A stretch of DNA of 64,000 nt, taken from CAVUCH01 sp963697705. Its GTDB lineage: Bacteria > Acidobacteriota > Vicinamibacteria > Vicinamibacterales > JAENWD01. Under the pieces are notes generated by a model, which saw nothing but the letters and a program-made list of their open reading frames with translations, was not told where the DNA came from and ran no database searches. Location of the stretch: contig CAVOPA010000019.1 of the NCBI GenBank assembly GCA_963697705.1, positions 248,001-312,000 on the forward strand, given 5' to 3'. Positions within the stretch are counted from its first letter, which is position 1. Each line of letters opens with the position of its first letter. Below, piece by piece: positions 1 through 7,833 of the stretch. The position numbers were made by a program, and so were the translations under genes.

Positions 1-185
1 TCGCCGATCGGATCGGCGCCGAGATCCTTGTTCAGAACCCAGGTGCCTTGGAGATCGACCGTGTGTTCGGCCGCGGACATGCCCGCGACCCAGGGACCGG
101 AGAGCGCCCCAGGGGAGTGCACCGGCAGGAGCGCGCCGGCCGCGATGAACGCCGCGGCCAGCACCTGGCGAAGAACAGACCTCAT
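1..185 (-). CDS. Secreted protein, 3'-truncated by window edge
   Basis: The reading frame starts at an ATG ending at position 185 and runs off the left edge, so only about 61 residues are visible. The N-terminus (MRSVLRQVLAAAFIAAGALL) is a basic stretch followed by a hydrophobic core, as in a Sec signal peptide. A later stretch (LQGTWVLNKDLGADP) resembles the start of lipocalin-like secreted proteins common in Acidobacteria, but that is only an impression. It follows the preceding gene by 9 bases on the same strand, so it is probably the last visible member of the ECF-sigma operon. Function unknown. Confidence 0.6.
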   Translation of the reverse strand, partial: MRSVLRQVLAAAFIAAGALLPVHSPGALSGPWVAGMSAAEHTVDLQGTWVLNKDLGADPIG

Positions 186-194
186 CACGCCATT

Positions 195-1007
195 TTACGG
201 TACCCGCTTCTCGAAGAAGGGGCGTTCGGGCCCGTCGACGGTCTTGTAGTCGGGGGGGACGACAAAGAGCTGCGGCGACGGCTCCCCGCGGGCAATGGCC
301 GTCAGCCGATAGACGCGCTCGCCCATGCGCGGATCGACGAATCGCATCAGCACCGGCACCTGCAGCTCTTTCGAGAACCATCGCTCGTTCACGATCTCGA
401 TGGGTAGATCGTTGCCAGCTTCGCCCGCAGGAATCGTGATCACGGTTCGCGAGCCCTCGGCCTCGAGGCCCTCGATCGTCTTCGTGCCGAGCGCCTCGCG
501 CACCGGTTCGCTGCCGCGGCCGTCGGCATCGAGCGGCATCCGGTCCATCTGGACTCCCGGCGGCATCGGCGGCCCGCCGGGACGTCGGCCGTTCCACCGC
601 TCGACCTGATGGGCCGTCTTCGCCCGTGGGTCGAGCGCGTACTGCACGCCGGCGACCACATCATCGATCGTGATCACCTGGCGGCCGTGCATCGGTCCGT
701 CGAAGGGCATCGGGCCCATCCCGGTGAAGGTGTGCTCGCGACGCGTGCGGCCCTCCCCGTCCCGATAGACGGCGCCTTCGGTCCGCTGCACGATGCGGTT
801 GCCGTCTGCCAGCGTCTGCGTCATCTCGGTCACCGTCTGCGCAGAGTACGGCTGGCCTTTGACGACGCGCCCACCGCCCTCAGGACCGAAAGGCCCATAC
901 ATCATCAACGCGGGCGGCCTCGGTCCGGGGCCGTCGAATGCGGCCACCACCGCGCCGAGCGCCAGCATTCCGGCCAACGTAGCGAGACGTGTAAACACAT
1001 TGGTCAC
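195..1007 (-). CDS. Secreted protein of unknown function in ECF sigma operon
   Basis: This is a 270-residue protein with a signal-peptide-like N-terminus (LATLAGMLALGAVVAAF) and no later membrane segment. It is rich in Gly and Pro, with charged middle and C-terminal parts. It starts with GTG and overlaps the stop of the anti-sigma gene by four bases (GTGA), which implies translational coupling. I recognise no catalytic motif. Its place directly behind a sigma/anti-sigma pair suggests a periplasmic sensor or effector of that regulon. That role is inference only. Confidence 0.7.
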   Translation of the reverse strand: MTNVFTRLATLAGMLALGAVVAAFDGPGPRPPALMMYGPFGPEGGGRVVKGQPYSAQTVTEMTQTLADGNRIVQRTEGAVYRDGEGRTRREHTFTGMGPMPFDGPMHGRQVITIDDVVAGVQYALDPRAKTAHQVERWNGRRPGGPPMPPGVQMDRMPLDADGRGSEPVREALGTKTIEGLEAEGSRTVITIPAGEAGNDLPIEIVNERWFSKELQVPVLMRFVDPRMGERVYRLTAIARGEPSPQLFVVPPDYKTVDGPERPFFEKRVP

Positions 1008-1825
1008 GGCTGCAATCTCCTTCGACTGGTCAGTGGCGCACGGGAGGACCCAGGTGGCCGGGCGAGCGCTGGAACGCGATCCGAGAAACGAATCCCGCGA
1101 GGCATGCCGTCCTCGCTCATGAGCACCTCGGCCCGCACCGGCGTCGCGTCGTCGGGCACGGCCTCGGTCTGGACGCCGAAGTCCAGAAGGGCCGACCGGG
1201 GCACGTCGACGCTCACGACGTGCGTTTCGTCACCGAATGACCCAGCCACGTAGGTCAATGGGATGAACTCGTCATTGCTCGCGTCATCGTCTTCGAGCGC
1301 CGGCGCAGGCGAGCTGATGCTCGCCGCGCCGATCGCACGTCCGGGTAATGGGGCAACCCGCGCCAGATGCCGGGTTGGCGTGACAGACGCGTGTATCGTC
1401 ACCGGTCGGACCGCACGCGTGGCCGCGTCCGATAGCGGGACATGAGCGCTCGACGCCGCGACCGCAGTGACGGCGGTACGCGGTAGCGTCGACGATCCAT
1501 TGCGCGCCGGCCACGCGGTGAAGTAGACGGCTCCGCCGACCGCCGCGATCAGCACGGCAGCCCGCGTGAGGAACCACGGCAGCCGGCGCAGCCGACGGCC
1601 GATGGCCGCCTGATCGGCGCGGTGCTCCCGGAAGGCGGCAACCAGCGTGGCCTCCAGCGCCGGTGGCACGACCGCCTCCTCGTCATGACCTAGCGCCACC
1701 AGAGCGTGATGTGCTCGAAACGCTGAGACGAGGTGCAGCTCCAGCTCCTGCGGGACGGCGATTCGGGCATCGTGCCGCAGCGCGTCAACCGCCGCGCCGA
1801 GCCCGTCACGATGGTCGGCGTTCAT
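1004..1825 (-). CDS. Membrane-anchored anti-sigma factor-like protein
   Basis: The likely start is the ATG at 1825, which overlaps the sigma-factor stop as ATGA. This gives 273 residues. The N-terminal ~80 residues are cytoplasmic and carry two similar helical stretches (QELELHLVSAFRAH and PALEATLVAAFREH). One membrane segment follows at about residues 84-106, then a long Ala/Pro/Thr-rich outer part. This is the layout of a single-pass anti-sigma factor paired with an ECF sigma factor. I see no HxxxCxxC zinc motif, so it is not a ZAS-type anti-sigma. The functional call rests on topology and gene order, not on a recognised domain. Confidence 0.6.
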   Translation of the reverse strand: MNADHRDGLGAAVDALRHDARIAVPQELELHLVSAFRAHHALVALGHDEEAVVPPALEATLVAAFREHRADQAAIGRRLRRLPWFLTRAAVLIAAVGGAVYFTAWPARNGSSTLPRTAVTAVAASSAHVPLSDAATRAVRPVTIHASVTPTRHLARVAPLPGRAIGAASISSPAPALEDDDASNDEFIPLTYVAGSFGDETHVVSVDVPRSALLDFGVQTEAVPDDATPVRAEVLMSEDGMPRGIRFSDRVPALARPPGSSRAPLTSRRRLQP

Positions 1826-2415
1826 GTGGCGCACCTCACACCGAGTGTGGATGAAACCGGCGCCATCCGATCGCGCAGCTTGTCGGCCAGCAGCGCTCGC
1901 CCGCGCGCGAGGCGCGAGCGCACCGTCCCGATCGGACACTCGATCACCTGTGCCGCGTCGCGGTAGTCCAGCCCCTCGATGTCGCAGAGCAGGACGACCT
2001 CGCGATAGTGCCCGGGGAGCGACTGCACCGCGCGCCGCACGGTCGCCACCGTCTGCTGCCGCACGGCGTCGGCCAGCGGATCGTCAGGCGCGCTCAGGCC
2101 CTCGGCGATGTCCGGCCGCGCATCGAGCGCGACGGCCGGCCGCCGCCGCTGCTGCCGAAGCACATGGTTGCGGGCGACCCCGTATAGGTACGACATGAAC
2201 GACCCTCGGGCCGGATCGAACCGTTCGGCCTCGCGCATCAACGCGAGGAAGACTTCCTGCGTTACTTCCTCCGCGATGGTCGTGGAACCGCTCAACTGCA
2301 GCGCAAACCGATACACGCGGTGACTGCGCCGGCGGTATACGAGCACGAAGGCGGCTTCGTCGCCGTCGGCGATGCGCCGCACCAGCACGGCATCGTCGGG
2401 CTCCTCTTCGGTCAT
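1822..2415 (-). CDS. ECF-family RNA polymerase sigma-70 factor
   Basis: This 197-residue protein has the two conserved ECF parts. Region 2 spans about residues 20-95, with a TTIAEEVTQEVFLALMREA helix and a YLYGVARNHVLRQQRRR end. Region 4 spans about 125-185 (LPGHYREVVLLCDIEG, then the helix-turn-helix IGTVRSRLARGRALL). It would direct RNA polymerase to a small stress or envelope regulon. The stop overlaps the start of the membrane anti-sigma gene, a normal sigma/anti-sigma arrangement. The 187 bases upstream hold no gene and should contain its promoter, probably autoregulated, though I could not pick a clear ECF-type -35/-10 pair. Confidence 0.92.
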   Translation of the reverse strand: MTEEEPDDAVLVRRIADGDEAAFVLVYRRRSHRVYRFALQLSGSTTIAEEVTQEVFLALMREAERFDPARGSFMSYLYGVARNHVLRQQRRRPAVALDARPDIAEGLSAPDDPLADAVRQQTVATVRRAVQSLPGHYREVVLLCDIEGLDYRDAAQVIECPIGTVRSRLARGRALLADKLRDRMAPVSSTLGVRCAT

Positions 2416-2602
2416 GGACGAACCACTTCAGCAGTCGACGCCGCGTGGAACTCAGACGGCCTTGCTGCCCGCGGCGCAGAGCGGCGCGGCCCCGGTGCGC
2501 TGCGACAGAATGACCGAGGATGCGTGCTGCCTCCAGAACTGCCCGAACAATGATGAACCAGACTGTCCTCAGGCAGGATTCTCTCGCCTGCCCACCCGTA
2601 GT

Positions 2603-3373
2603 TCACCTGACGTCGGGCGGAAGTTCCATTCTCTCATCCGCGTGGACGCCGAGGTCAGGCGGGCTGGCGGCCGGCAGGCGACCATACCGGCGTTCGCGCG
2701 TACGGAACCAGGCGAGCGCGGAGGCCAGGTCCTCACGTCCGAAGTCGGGCCACAGCACATCGGTGAAGTACAGCTCGGCGTAGGCCAGCTCCCACAGAAG
2801 GAAGTCGCTCAGCCGCCGCTCGCCGCCCGTTCGGATCAGGAGATCCACGTCAGGGACGTGCGCCGGCTCGCCGCGCCCGCTGCGGACCGCCCACGCGAAG
2901 TGTTCGCGGCTGCTCTGACCGCTGCGGATCGCGCATTCTGCGGCGTACCAGATCGCATCCCGGCCCGAGTAGTCGATCGCCAGACGCACGTGGAGGCGGC
3001 GCGCCCCGGCGGTCGCCGACTCGATGGCGCGAATGCCTGAGACGAGCAGGGGAGGGAGGCGGTCACGCCGTCCGATCACGCTCACCCGGACGCCGTTCTT
3101 CACGCACTGCGCCGACTCGCGGCGGAGGAACTCGTCGAGGATGCGCATCAGGCAGGACACCTCGCCAGGGGGCCGCTGCCAATTGTCGGAGGAGAATGCG
3201 TACAGGGTCAGTACCTCGATCTCGAGAGTGGAAGCGGCACGCACGAGACGGCGCACGGCGCGCATGCCCTGCTTGTGGCCGGCGGATCGAGGCAGGCCGC
3301 GTGTCGTGGCCCAGCGGCCGTTCCCGTCGAGGATCACGGCGACGTGGAGTGCTGGCGGTGTTGGGGTCTGCAT
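2603..3373 (-). CDS. uppS: Isoprenyl transferase (undecaprenyl diphosphate synthase)
   Basis: This cis-prenyltransferase condenses isopentenyl-PP onto farnesyl-PP to make the C55 lipid carrier for peptidoglycan and O-polysaccharide. The diagnostic N-terminal motif DGNGRW is at residues 16-21. It is followed by GHKQG, a YAFSSDNWQRP block and a C-terminal DLLIRTGGERRLSDFLLWE block that holds the IPP-binding Arg/Glu region. The ATG at 3373 puts this motif at the usual distance from the N-terminus; an in-frame ATG at 3409 would add 12 residues. Length (256 aa) is normal. It is not beside cdsA, frr or rseP as in many genomes, but stands alone between an ECF operon and a regulator. Confidence 0.93.
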   Translation of the reverse strand: MQTPTPPALHVAVILDGNGRWATTRGLPRSAGHKQGMRAVRRLVRAASTLEIEVLTLYAFSSDNWQRPPGEVSCLMRILDEFLRRESAQCVKNGVRVSVIGRRDRLPPLLVSGIRAIESATAGARRLHVRLAIDYSGRDAIWYAAECAIRSGQSSREHFAWAVRSGRGEPAHVPDVDLLIRTGGERRLSDFLLWELAYAELYFTDVLWPDFGREDLASALAWFRTRERRYGRLPAASPPDLGVHADERMELPPDVR

Positions 3374-3452
3374 GCGCCCCACAATGACGCGCCGCGGCCA
3401 GGAAGACATGAGCGGATGGTGACCGGGGAATCAGGAGGCGGTGAGATCTTCC

Positions 3453-3557
3453 GCGGGCTGGAGGCTAGAGGCTGGAGGCTGGAGGCTGGAGAGTGCCAGA
3501 CCGACAGCTGCTCGCAATACCCAACTCGCGCCGCCCAGCCGCCAGCCTCCAGCCCGC
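3453..3557. repeat. Inverted heptamer-repeat element (GGCTGGA type)
   Basis: The left arm (3453-3488) is a run of the heptamer GGCTGGA with one variant unit. The right arm (3534-3557) is the same word in reverse complement. The outermost 14 bases of both arms match (GCGGGCTGGAGGCT). About 45 bases separate the arms. A closely similar element lies at 31330-31488. It sits between the start of uppS and the end of the regulator gene, so it overlaps no coding sequence. Confidence 0.7.
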
Positions 3558-3563
3558 AAACTG

Positions 3564-5006
3564 TCACCGCGATCGTCGCGTGAGACCGAGCACGACGCCT
3601 GAGCCGAAGAGAAAGCCCTCGAAGCCACTGACGAGGGTGCGGGTGATCGGGCGGAGGTCGCCTTCGCCGAGCGCGCGCGCAATCGGCGTCAGGCCCACGC
3701 TGGAGCCGAGGAAGCGGTCGGCCATGACGTCGAGGCTCGCAGCGACGAGGTGGCGGTCGGTCAGCGCGAGCACCAGGCCCGCAACGGCGCACGCGAGGCC
3801 GGTAGCGGCGGCCGTGCGGATCCGCGCGGCCCCGTGCGGAGTCGCCATGCCGCCGCCCTGAACACCAGCGGTCGCCAGCGCGTAGCCGAGGCCGGTCGCA
3901 GCGCCGAGCACGACACCTTCCGGGCCGCCGCCGAGCGAAGGCAGGTCGCGACCGAACAGGGTCGCGAGTACCATCCGGCTCGCTGAGTGGGCCAGCCATC
4001 CAGCTGCACCACCGCCGAGCGCGCCGCACGCAACCAGGGCCGCTGCACGCTGCGAACGCGCCAGAGCCTCTGCGGCGGCAAGCCCAGCGCCCACGCCTGC
4101 ACCACCCACCGCGCCAGCGACGGCGCCGACGAGCGCAAGCGCGATCAGCACGCCGGGCGTGGCAACCGATCCGGGCAGCAGCAGCAGCGCCAGGCCGCCC
4201 AGCGCGCCGCCGGCCACGCCGGCGACCGCGCCGCCCGTCGCTGCCGTGGCCCATCGGCGGGAGGCGAGACGTCCCGCGCGTCCGAGGCGAAGCGACACGA
4301 CGGCCAAGGCCGAGAGGAGCCAGCCGGCGCCGCCGTCGAGCGGCACGTCACTCGCACCCGGCACGTCCCACCGTGCGTCCCGGAGGATGGCGCGCGCGCG
4401 CCCGTGCCCGGGCCTCGAACCGATCCGCCGCAACGCCTCGTCAACGCCGAGCGCATGGAGCCGCTCGGCTGCATCGCGGCGATCCTCATCTGAGGCCAGC
4501 CGATCCAGCAGGCGCGAGATCAGCGGTTCGAAAGAATCAGCGGTCGGCGGCGCGGATGCGTCCGCCGCCGCGACGGTATCGAGCGACTCTGGCGCCACGC
4601 TCGCGCGAGCGGCGGCGCGGTTTCCTGGATTGGTGTCATGTGCGCCCGTGCCGGCGGGCTCCACGATCAGGTCCGGGTGGACGAACTGGTAGCCGTGGCG
4701 TGACACCGTGCGGATGAACACCGGCTCGCGCGGGTCGTCGTCGAGAGCGCGCCGTAGCGTGCGAATGCCCTGGCTGAGCGCGCCATCCGAGACGATCACG
4801 TCGGGCCACACACGGTCGAAGATCTCCTGGCGGTGCACGGCGGCCTCGCGCCGGTCGATCAGCAGCCGCAGCAGGTCGAAGTAGCGCGGGATGAGACGTA
4901 CCTCGGTCCCGTCCCGCAGCAGCAGGCGCTGCGCGGGTGAGAGCACGAATCGGCCGAAACGGTACTGGTACTGGAGACCAGCGTCTGGTTCTGCCGGGCG
5001 GGACAC
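3564..5006 (-). CDS. Winged-helix regulator fused to a Gly/Ala-rich membrane domain
   Basis: Residues about 14-112 form an OmpR/PhoB-type C-terminal DNA-binding domain of the CadC kind: FGRFVLSPAQRLLLRDG, an IPRYFDLLRLLI helix, VWPDVIVSDGALSQGIRTLR as the recognition helix, and an IRTVSRHGYQF wing. A disordered Ala/Pro linker follows. From about residue 215 on there are several long Gly/Ala/Leu segments that look membrane-embedded (GGAVAGVAGGALGGLALLLL, GVVLGAATGLGYALATAG). Typical CadC-like regulators have one membrane span and a TPR or periplasmic sensor. A multi-span glycine-zipper-like C-terminus is unusual. It may be a one-component membrane regulator. Signal and targets are unknown. Confidence 0.75.
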   Translation of the reverse strand: MSRPAEPDAGLQYQYRFGRFVLSPAQRLLLRDGTEVRLIPRYFDLLRLLIDRREAAVHRQEIFDRVWPDVIVSDGALSQGIRTLRRALDDDPREPVFIRTVSRHGYQFVHPDLIVEPAGTGAHDTNPGNRAAARASVAPESLDTVAAADASAPPTADSFEPLISRLLDRLASDEDRRDAAERLHALGVDEALRRIGSRPGHGRARAILRDARWDVPGASDVPLDGGAGWLLSALAVVSLRLGRAGRLASRRWATAATGGAVAGVAGGALGGLALLLLPGSVATPGVLIALALVGAVAGAVGGAGVGAGLAAAEALARSQRAAALVACGALGGGAAGWLAHSASRMVLATLFGRDLPSLGGGPEGVVLGAATGLGYALATAGVQGGGMATPHGAARIRTAAATGLACAVAGLVLALTDRHLVAASLDVMADRFLGSSVGLTPIARALGEGDLRPITRTLVSGFEGFLFGSGVVLGLTRRSR

Positions 5007-5033
5007 GCGGAGATGCTATCTGATCGGGGAAAC

Positions 5034-5089
5034 GCCCGGCTGAAGCCGGGCACTACACGGAGGAACGCCCGGCTGAAGCCGGGCACTAC
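5034..5089 (-). repeat. Two tandem REP hairpins (GTAG family)
   Basis: Two copies of a hairpin lie at 5034-5056 and 5067-5089, 33 bases apart, with the GTAGT head on the minus strand. Each is GCCCGGC, a four-base loop and GCCGGGC. They sit upstream of the winged-helix regulator, in the gap shared with the 3' end of maeB. Confidence 0.8.
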
Positions 5090-5135
5090 ACGGAGCGACG
5101 GCCCGAGGCGGGAAGAACTATCGATCGTTTGCAGC

Positions 5136-5244
5136 AATCAGGATCAGCCACCGGATCCCAGGCCGCGAGTGCAGGCCAGCCTCACGCTGGCACGCGAACG
5201 GACCCACTATCCCGCGTCCTGGGACCCGGTGGCTGATCCTGATT
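5136..5244. repeat. 109-bp element with 27-bp near-perfect inverted arms
   Basis: The left arm (5136-5162) begins AATCAGGATCAGCC and the right arm (5218-5244) is its reverse complement, with one mismatch in 27 positions. A smaller hairpin (GCCAGC, loop CTCAC, GCTGGC) lies inside at about 5174-5190. It sits between the start of the winged-helix regulator and the stop of maeB. It could be a miniature inverted-repeat element or a very long RNA hairpin. No T-run follows either arm, so an ordinary intrinsic terminator is less likely. Confidence 0.75.
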
Positions 5245-5314
5245 GTCGCCGGACAGCTGTCCCGGCGTTGCTCCCCCCGGAGCCTCGCGGCGCCTCGGTG
5301 GTCGACGTGACGAA

Positions 5315-7612
5315 CTACACTCCCGCGAATTCGAGTCGATCGACGGTGCCCGGTCCGCCCGACAGGTCGCCCACAACGGCCGCGATGGCCGCGACGTTGA
5401 CGATGTCCGCGACGGTCGTGCCGTGCTGCAGCACGCTGACCGGCTTCCGCATGCCCATCAGAATCGGGCCGATCGTCTCGGCGCCGCCCAGCCGCTGCAC
5501 CAGCTTGTAGCCGATATTGCCAGCCGCGAGGTTGGGGAAGATGAGCACGTTGGCGTCGCCGCGGATGCGCGAGTGCGGGTAGTTCTCTCGCACGATGTCC
5601 TCGACGACGGCGGTGTCGAGGTGCATCTCGCCCTCGACCACCAGCGCCGGCCGCATCTGCCGCACGAGTTCGGCGGCTTCGGCGACGCGCTCGGCTTGCG
5701 GATGCCGGACCGAGCCAAAGCTCGAGAACGACAGCATGGCGACGCGCGGCTCGATGTCGAACACGCGGGCGGTGTCAGCCGCAAGGCACGCGATCTCGGC
5801 GAGCTCGGTCGCCGACGGGTCGATATTCACCATCGTATCAGCGAAGAAGAACAACCGATCCTTCAGCACCAGCAGATGCAGCGCCGACACGCGCGACACG
5901 CCGGGCTGCAATCCCACCAGCCGGATTGCCGGCCGGATCGTTTCCGGGTACGGCCGCGTCAGGCCGCCGACGAACCCGTCGGCTTCGCCCATCCGCACCA
6001 TCATCAGCGCGAAGATGGTCGGGTCGAGCACGCGGTTGCTGGCACGAGCAGGCGTCATGCCTTTCCGCGACCGCAGCTGGTAGAGCAGGTCCGCGTAGTG
6101 CGCCCGCTCCGCGGAGCGTTCGATGTCGACGATGTCGTAGTCGTGCAGCGCGAAGCCCAGCTCCGCGGTGCGCTCCTCGACGACCTCGCGGCGCCCCAGC
6201 AGGATGGGCCGCGCGATGCGCTCATCGGCAATCGCTCGAGCCGCCCGGATGATCGTCTCGTTCTCGCCCTCTGGGAACACGAGGCGGCGCGGCTGCTGGC
6301 TCTGCGCCTTGTGCGTCACCAACTGCATCACCTCACGTGACGGCCCCATGATCCGCTCGAGGGAGGCGCGGTATGCCTGCAGGTCCGCAATGGGCTTCCG
6401 CGCGACGCCGCTCTCCATGGCCGCCCTGGCGACGGCGGGTGCCACCCACAACAGCACGCGGGGGTCGAACGGCTTGGGGATGAGGTACTCGCGCCCGAAC
6501 TGGATCCGGCCCACGCCGTACGCCTTCAGCACCTGCTCCGGCACGTCCTCGCGCGCGAGCTCGGCCAGCGCCCGCACCGCGGCAATCTTCATCTCGTCGT
6601 TGATCGCGCTGGCGCGCACGTCGAGCGCGCCGCGGAAGATGAAGGGGAAGCCGAGCACGTTGTTCACCTGGTTCGGATAGTCGGACCGTCCCGTCGCCAT
6701 GATCACGTCGGCGCGGGTCGCGAACGCCTGCTCCCAGGTGATCTCTGGATCCGGGTTGGCCATGGCGAGCACGATCGGATCGACGTTCATGCTGCGCAGC
6801 ATGTCGGGCGTGAGCTGGTCTTTCGCCGACACGCCCACGAACACGTCCGCTCCCCGCATGGCATCGGCAAGCGTCCGCAGGCGGGTCTCGGCCGCGAACC
6901 GCTGCTTGTACGGGTTCATCTTCTCGACCCGTCCGTCGTGCACGACGCCCACCGTATCGACGAGCAGGATGTTCTCTCGGCGCACGCCAAGGCGCAGGTA
7001 CATCTCGGCGCAGGCGATGCCGGCGGCGCCGGCGCCGCAGAAGACGACCTTCACTTCGTCAATCGGCTTGTCGACGATGGTGAGCGCGTTCAGCAGCGCA
7101 GCGCCCGAGATGATCGCGGTGCCGTGCTGGTCGTCGTGGAACACGGGGATGTTCATCTCGCGCCGCAGCGTCTCCTCGATGTAGAAGCACTCGGGCGCCT
7201 TGATGTCTTCGAGATTGATACCGCCGAACGTGGGCTCGAGCGCACGCACGATGCGCACGACGTCTTCCGGATCGGTGGCGTTGATCTCGATGTCGTACAC
7301 GTCGATGTCGGCAAACCTCTTGAAAAGGACACCTTTGCCTTCCATTACGGGCTTGCCGGCGAGCGCGCCGATGTCGCCGAGACCGAGCACTGCGGTGCCG
7401 TTGCTGACGACAGCGACGAGGTTGCCTTTGCCGGTGTAGCGGTACGCCGCTTCGGGATCCTTCTCGATCGCCAGGCAGGGGCGAGCGACGCCCGGCGTGT
7501 AGGCCATGGAGAGGTCCCGCTGCGTCAGGCAGGGCTTTGAGGTGCGCACCTCGAGTTTGCCGGGGCGCGGACGCTCGTGATACTCGAAGATGTCTTCGTC
7601 GCGCAGTTGCAT
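5315..7612 (-). CDS. maeB: NADP-dependent malic enzyme fused to phosphotransacetylase
   Basis: This two-domain enzyme decarboxylates malate to pyruvate and supplies NADPH. The N-terminal ~430 residues are malic enzyme (TPGVARPCLAIEKDP, the FHDDQHGTA motif, the nucleotide fold VVFCGAGAAGIACAEM, and MANPDPEI). The C-terminal ~330 residues are a phosphotransacetylase-like domain (VFPEGENETIIRAA, FVGGLTRPYPETIRPAIRLV, FPNLAAGNIGYKLVQRLGG). In well-studied MaeB proteins this domain senses acetyl-CoA. I chose the ATG at 7612 because AGGAG lies just upstream. An in-frame start at 7633 would add seven residues. It is downstream of the pyrimidine-degradation operon after a 221-base gap. Confidence 0.93.
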   Translation of the reverse strand: MQLRDEDIFEYHERPRPGKLEVRTSKPCLTQRDLSMAYTPGVARPCLAIEKDPEAAYRYTGKGNLVAVVSNGTAVLGLGDIGALAGKPVMEGKGVLFKRFADIDVYDIEINATDPEDVVRIVRALEPTFGGINLEDIKAPECFYIEETLRREMNIPVFHDDQHGTAIISGAALLNALTIVDKPIDEVKVVFCGAGAAGIACAEMYLRLGVRRENILLVDTVGVVHDGRVEKMNPYKQRFAAETRLRTLADAMRGADVFVGVSAKDQLTPDMLRSMNVDPIVLAMANPDPEITWEQAFATRADVIMATGRSDYPNQVNNVLGFPFIFRGALDVRASAINDEMKIAAVRALAELAREDVPEQVLKAYGVGRIQFGREYLIPKPFDPRVLLWVAPAVARAAMESGVARKPIADLQAYRASLERIMGPSREVMQLVTHKAQSQQPRRLVFPEGENETIIRAARAIADERIARPILLGRREVVEERTAELGFALHDYDIVDIERSAERAHYADLLYQLRSRKGMTPARASNRVLDPTIFALMMVRMGEADGFVGGLTRPYPETIRPAIRLVGLQPGVSRVSALHLLVLKDRLFFFADTMVNIDPSATELAEIACLAADTARVFDIEPRVAMLSFSSFGSVRHPQAERVAEAAELVRQMRPALVVEGEMHLDTAVVEDIVRENYPHSRIRGDANVLIFPNLAAGNIGYKLVQRLGGAETIGPILMGMRKPVSVLQHGTTVADIVNVAAIAAVVGDLSGGPGTVDRLEFAGV

Positions 7613-7833
7613 GATGGACTCCTGGGGGCACACGAGTCCTGCTCAGTCATGCTATGCGTGAACGCGGAAGCGACACCGAGAAACAAAAGCACTAGTTCCG
7701 CGCTGCGATCGCGGGCCGCAGGTTCGGCCAGACGCTCGGTCAGGTGTTGCCGGATATCAATCGGTCGGCCGTGCGACCACCAAGTTCATCGTCTTACCCC
7801 AAGCCGACTACGCATCCGTTGCCCGTTGACCGT

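Noticed and set aside
5136..5244. Intrinsic terminator for maeB or the regulator
   Set aside because: The arms are far longer than needed, there is no T-run, and the element is upstream of the regulator start.
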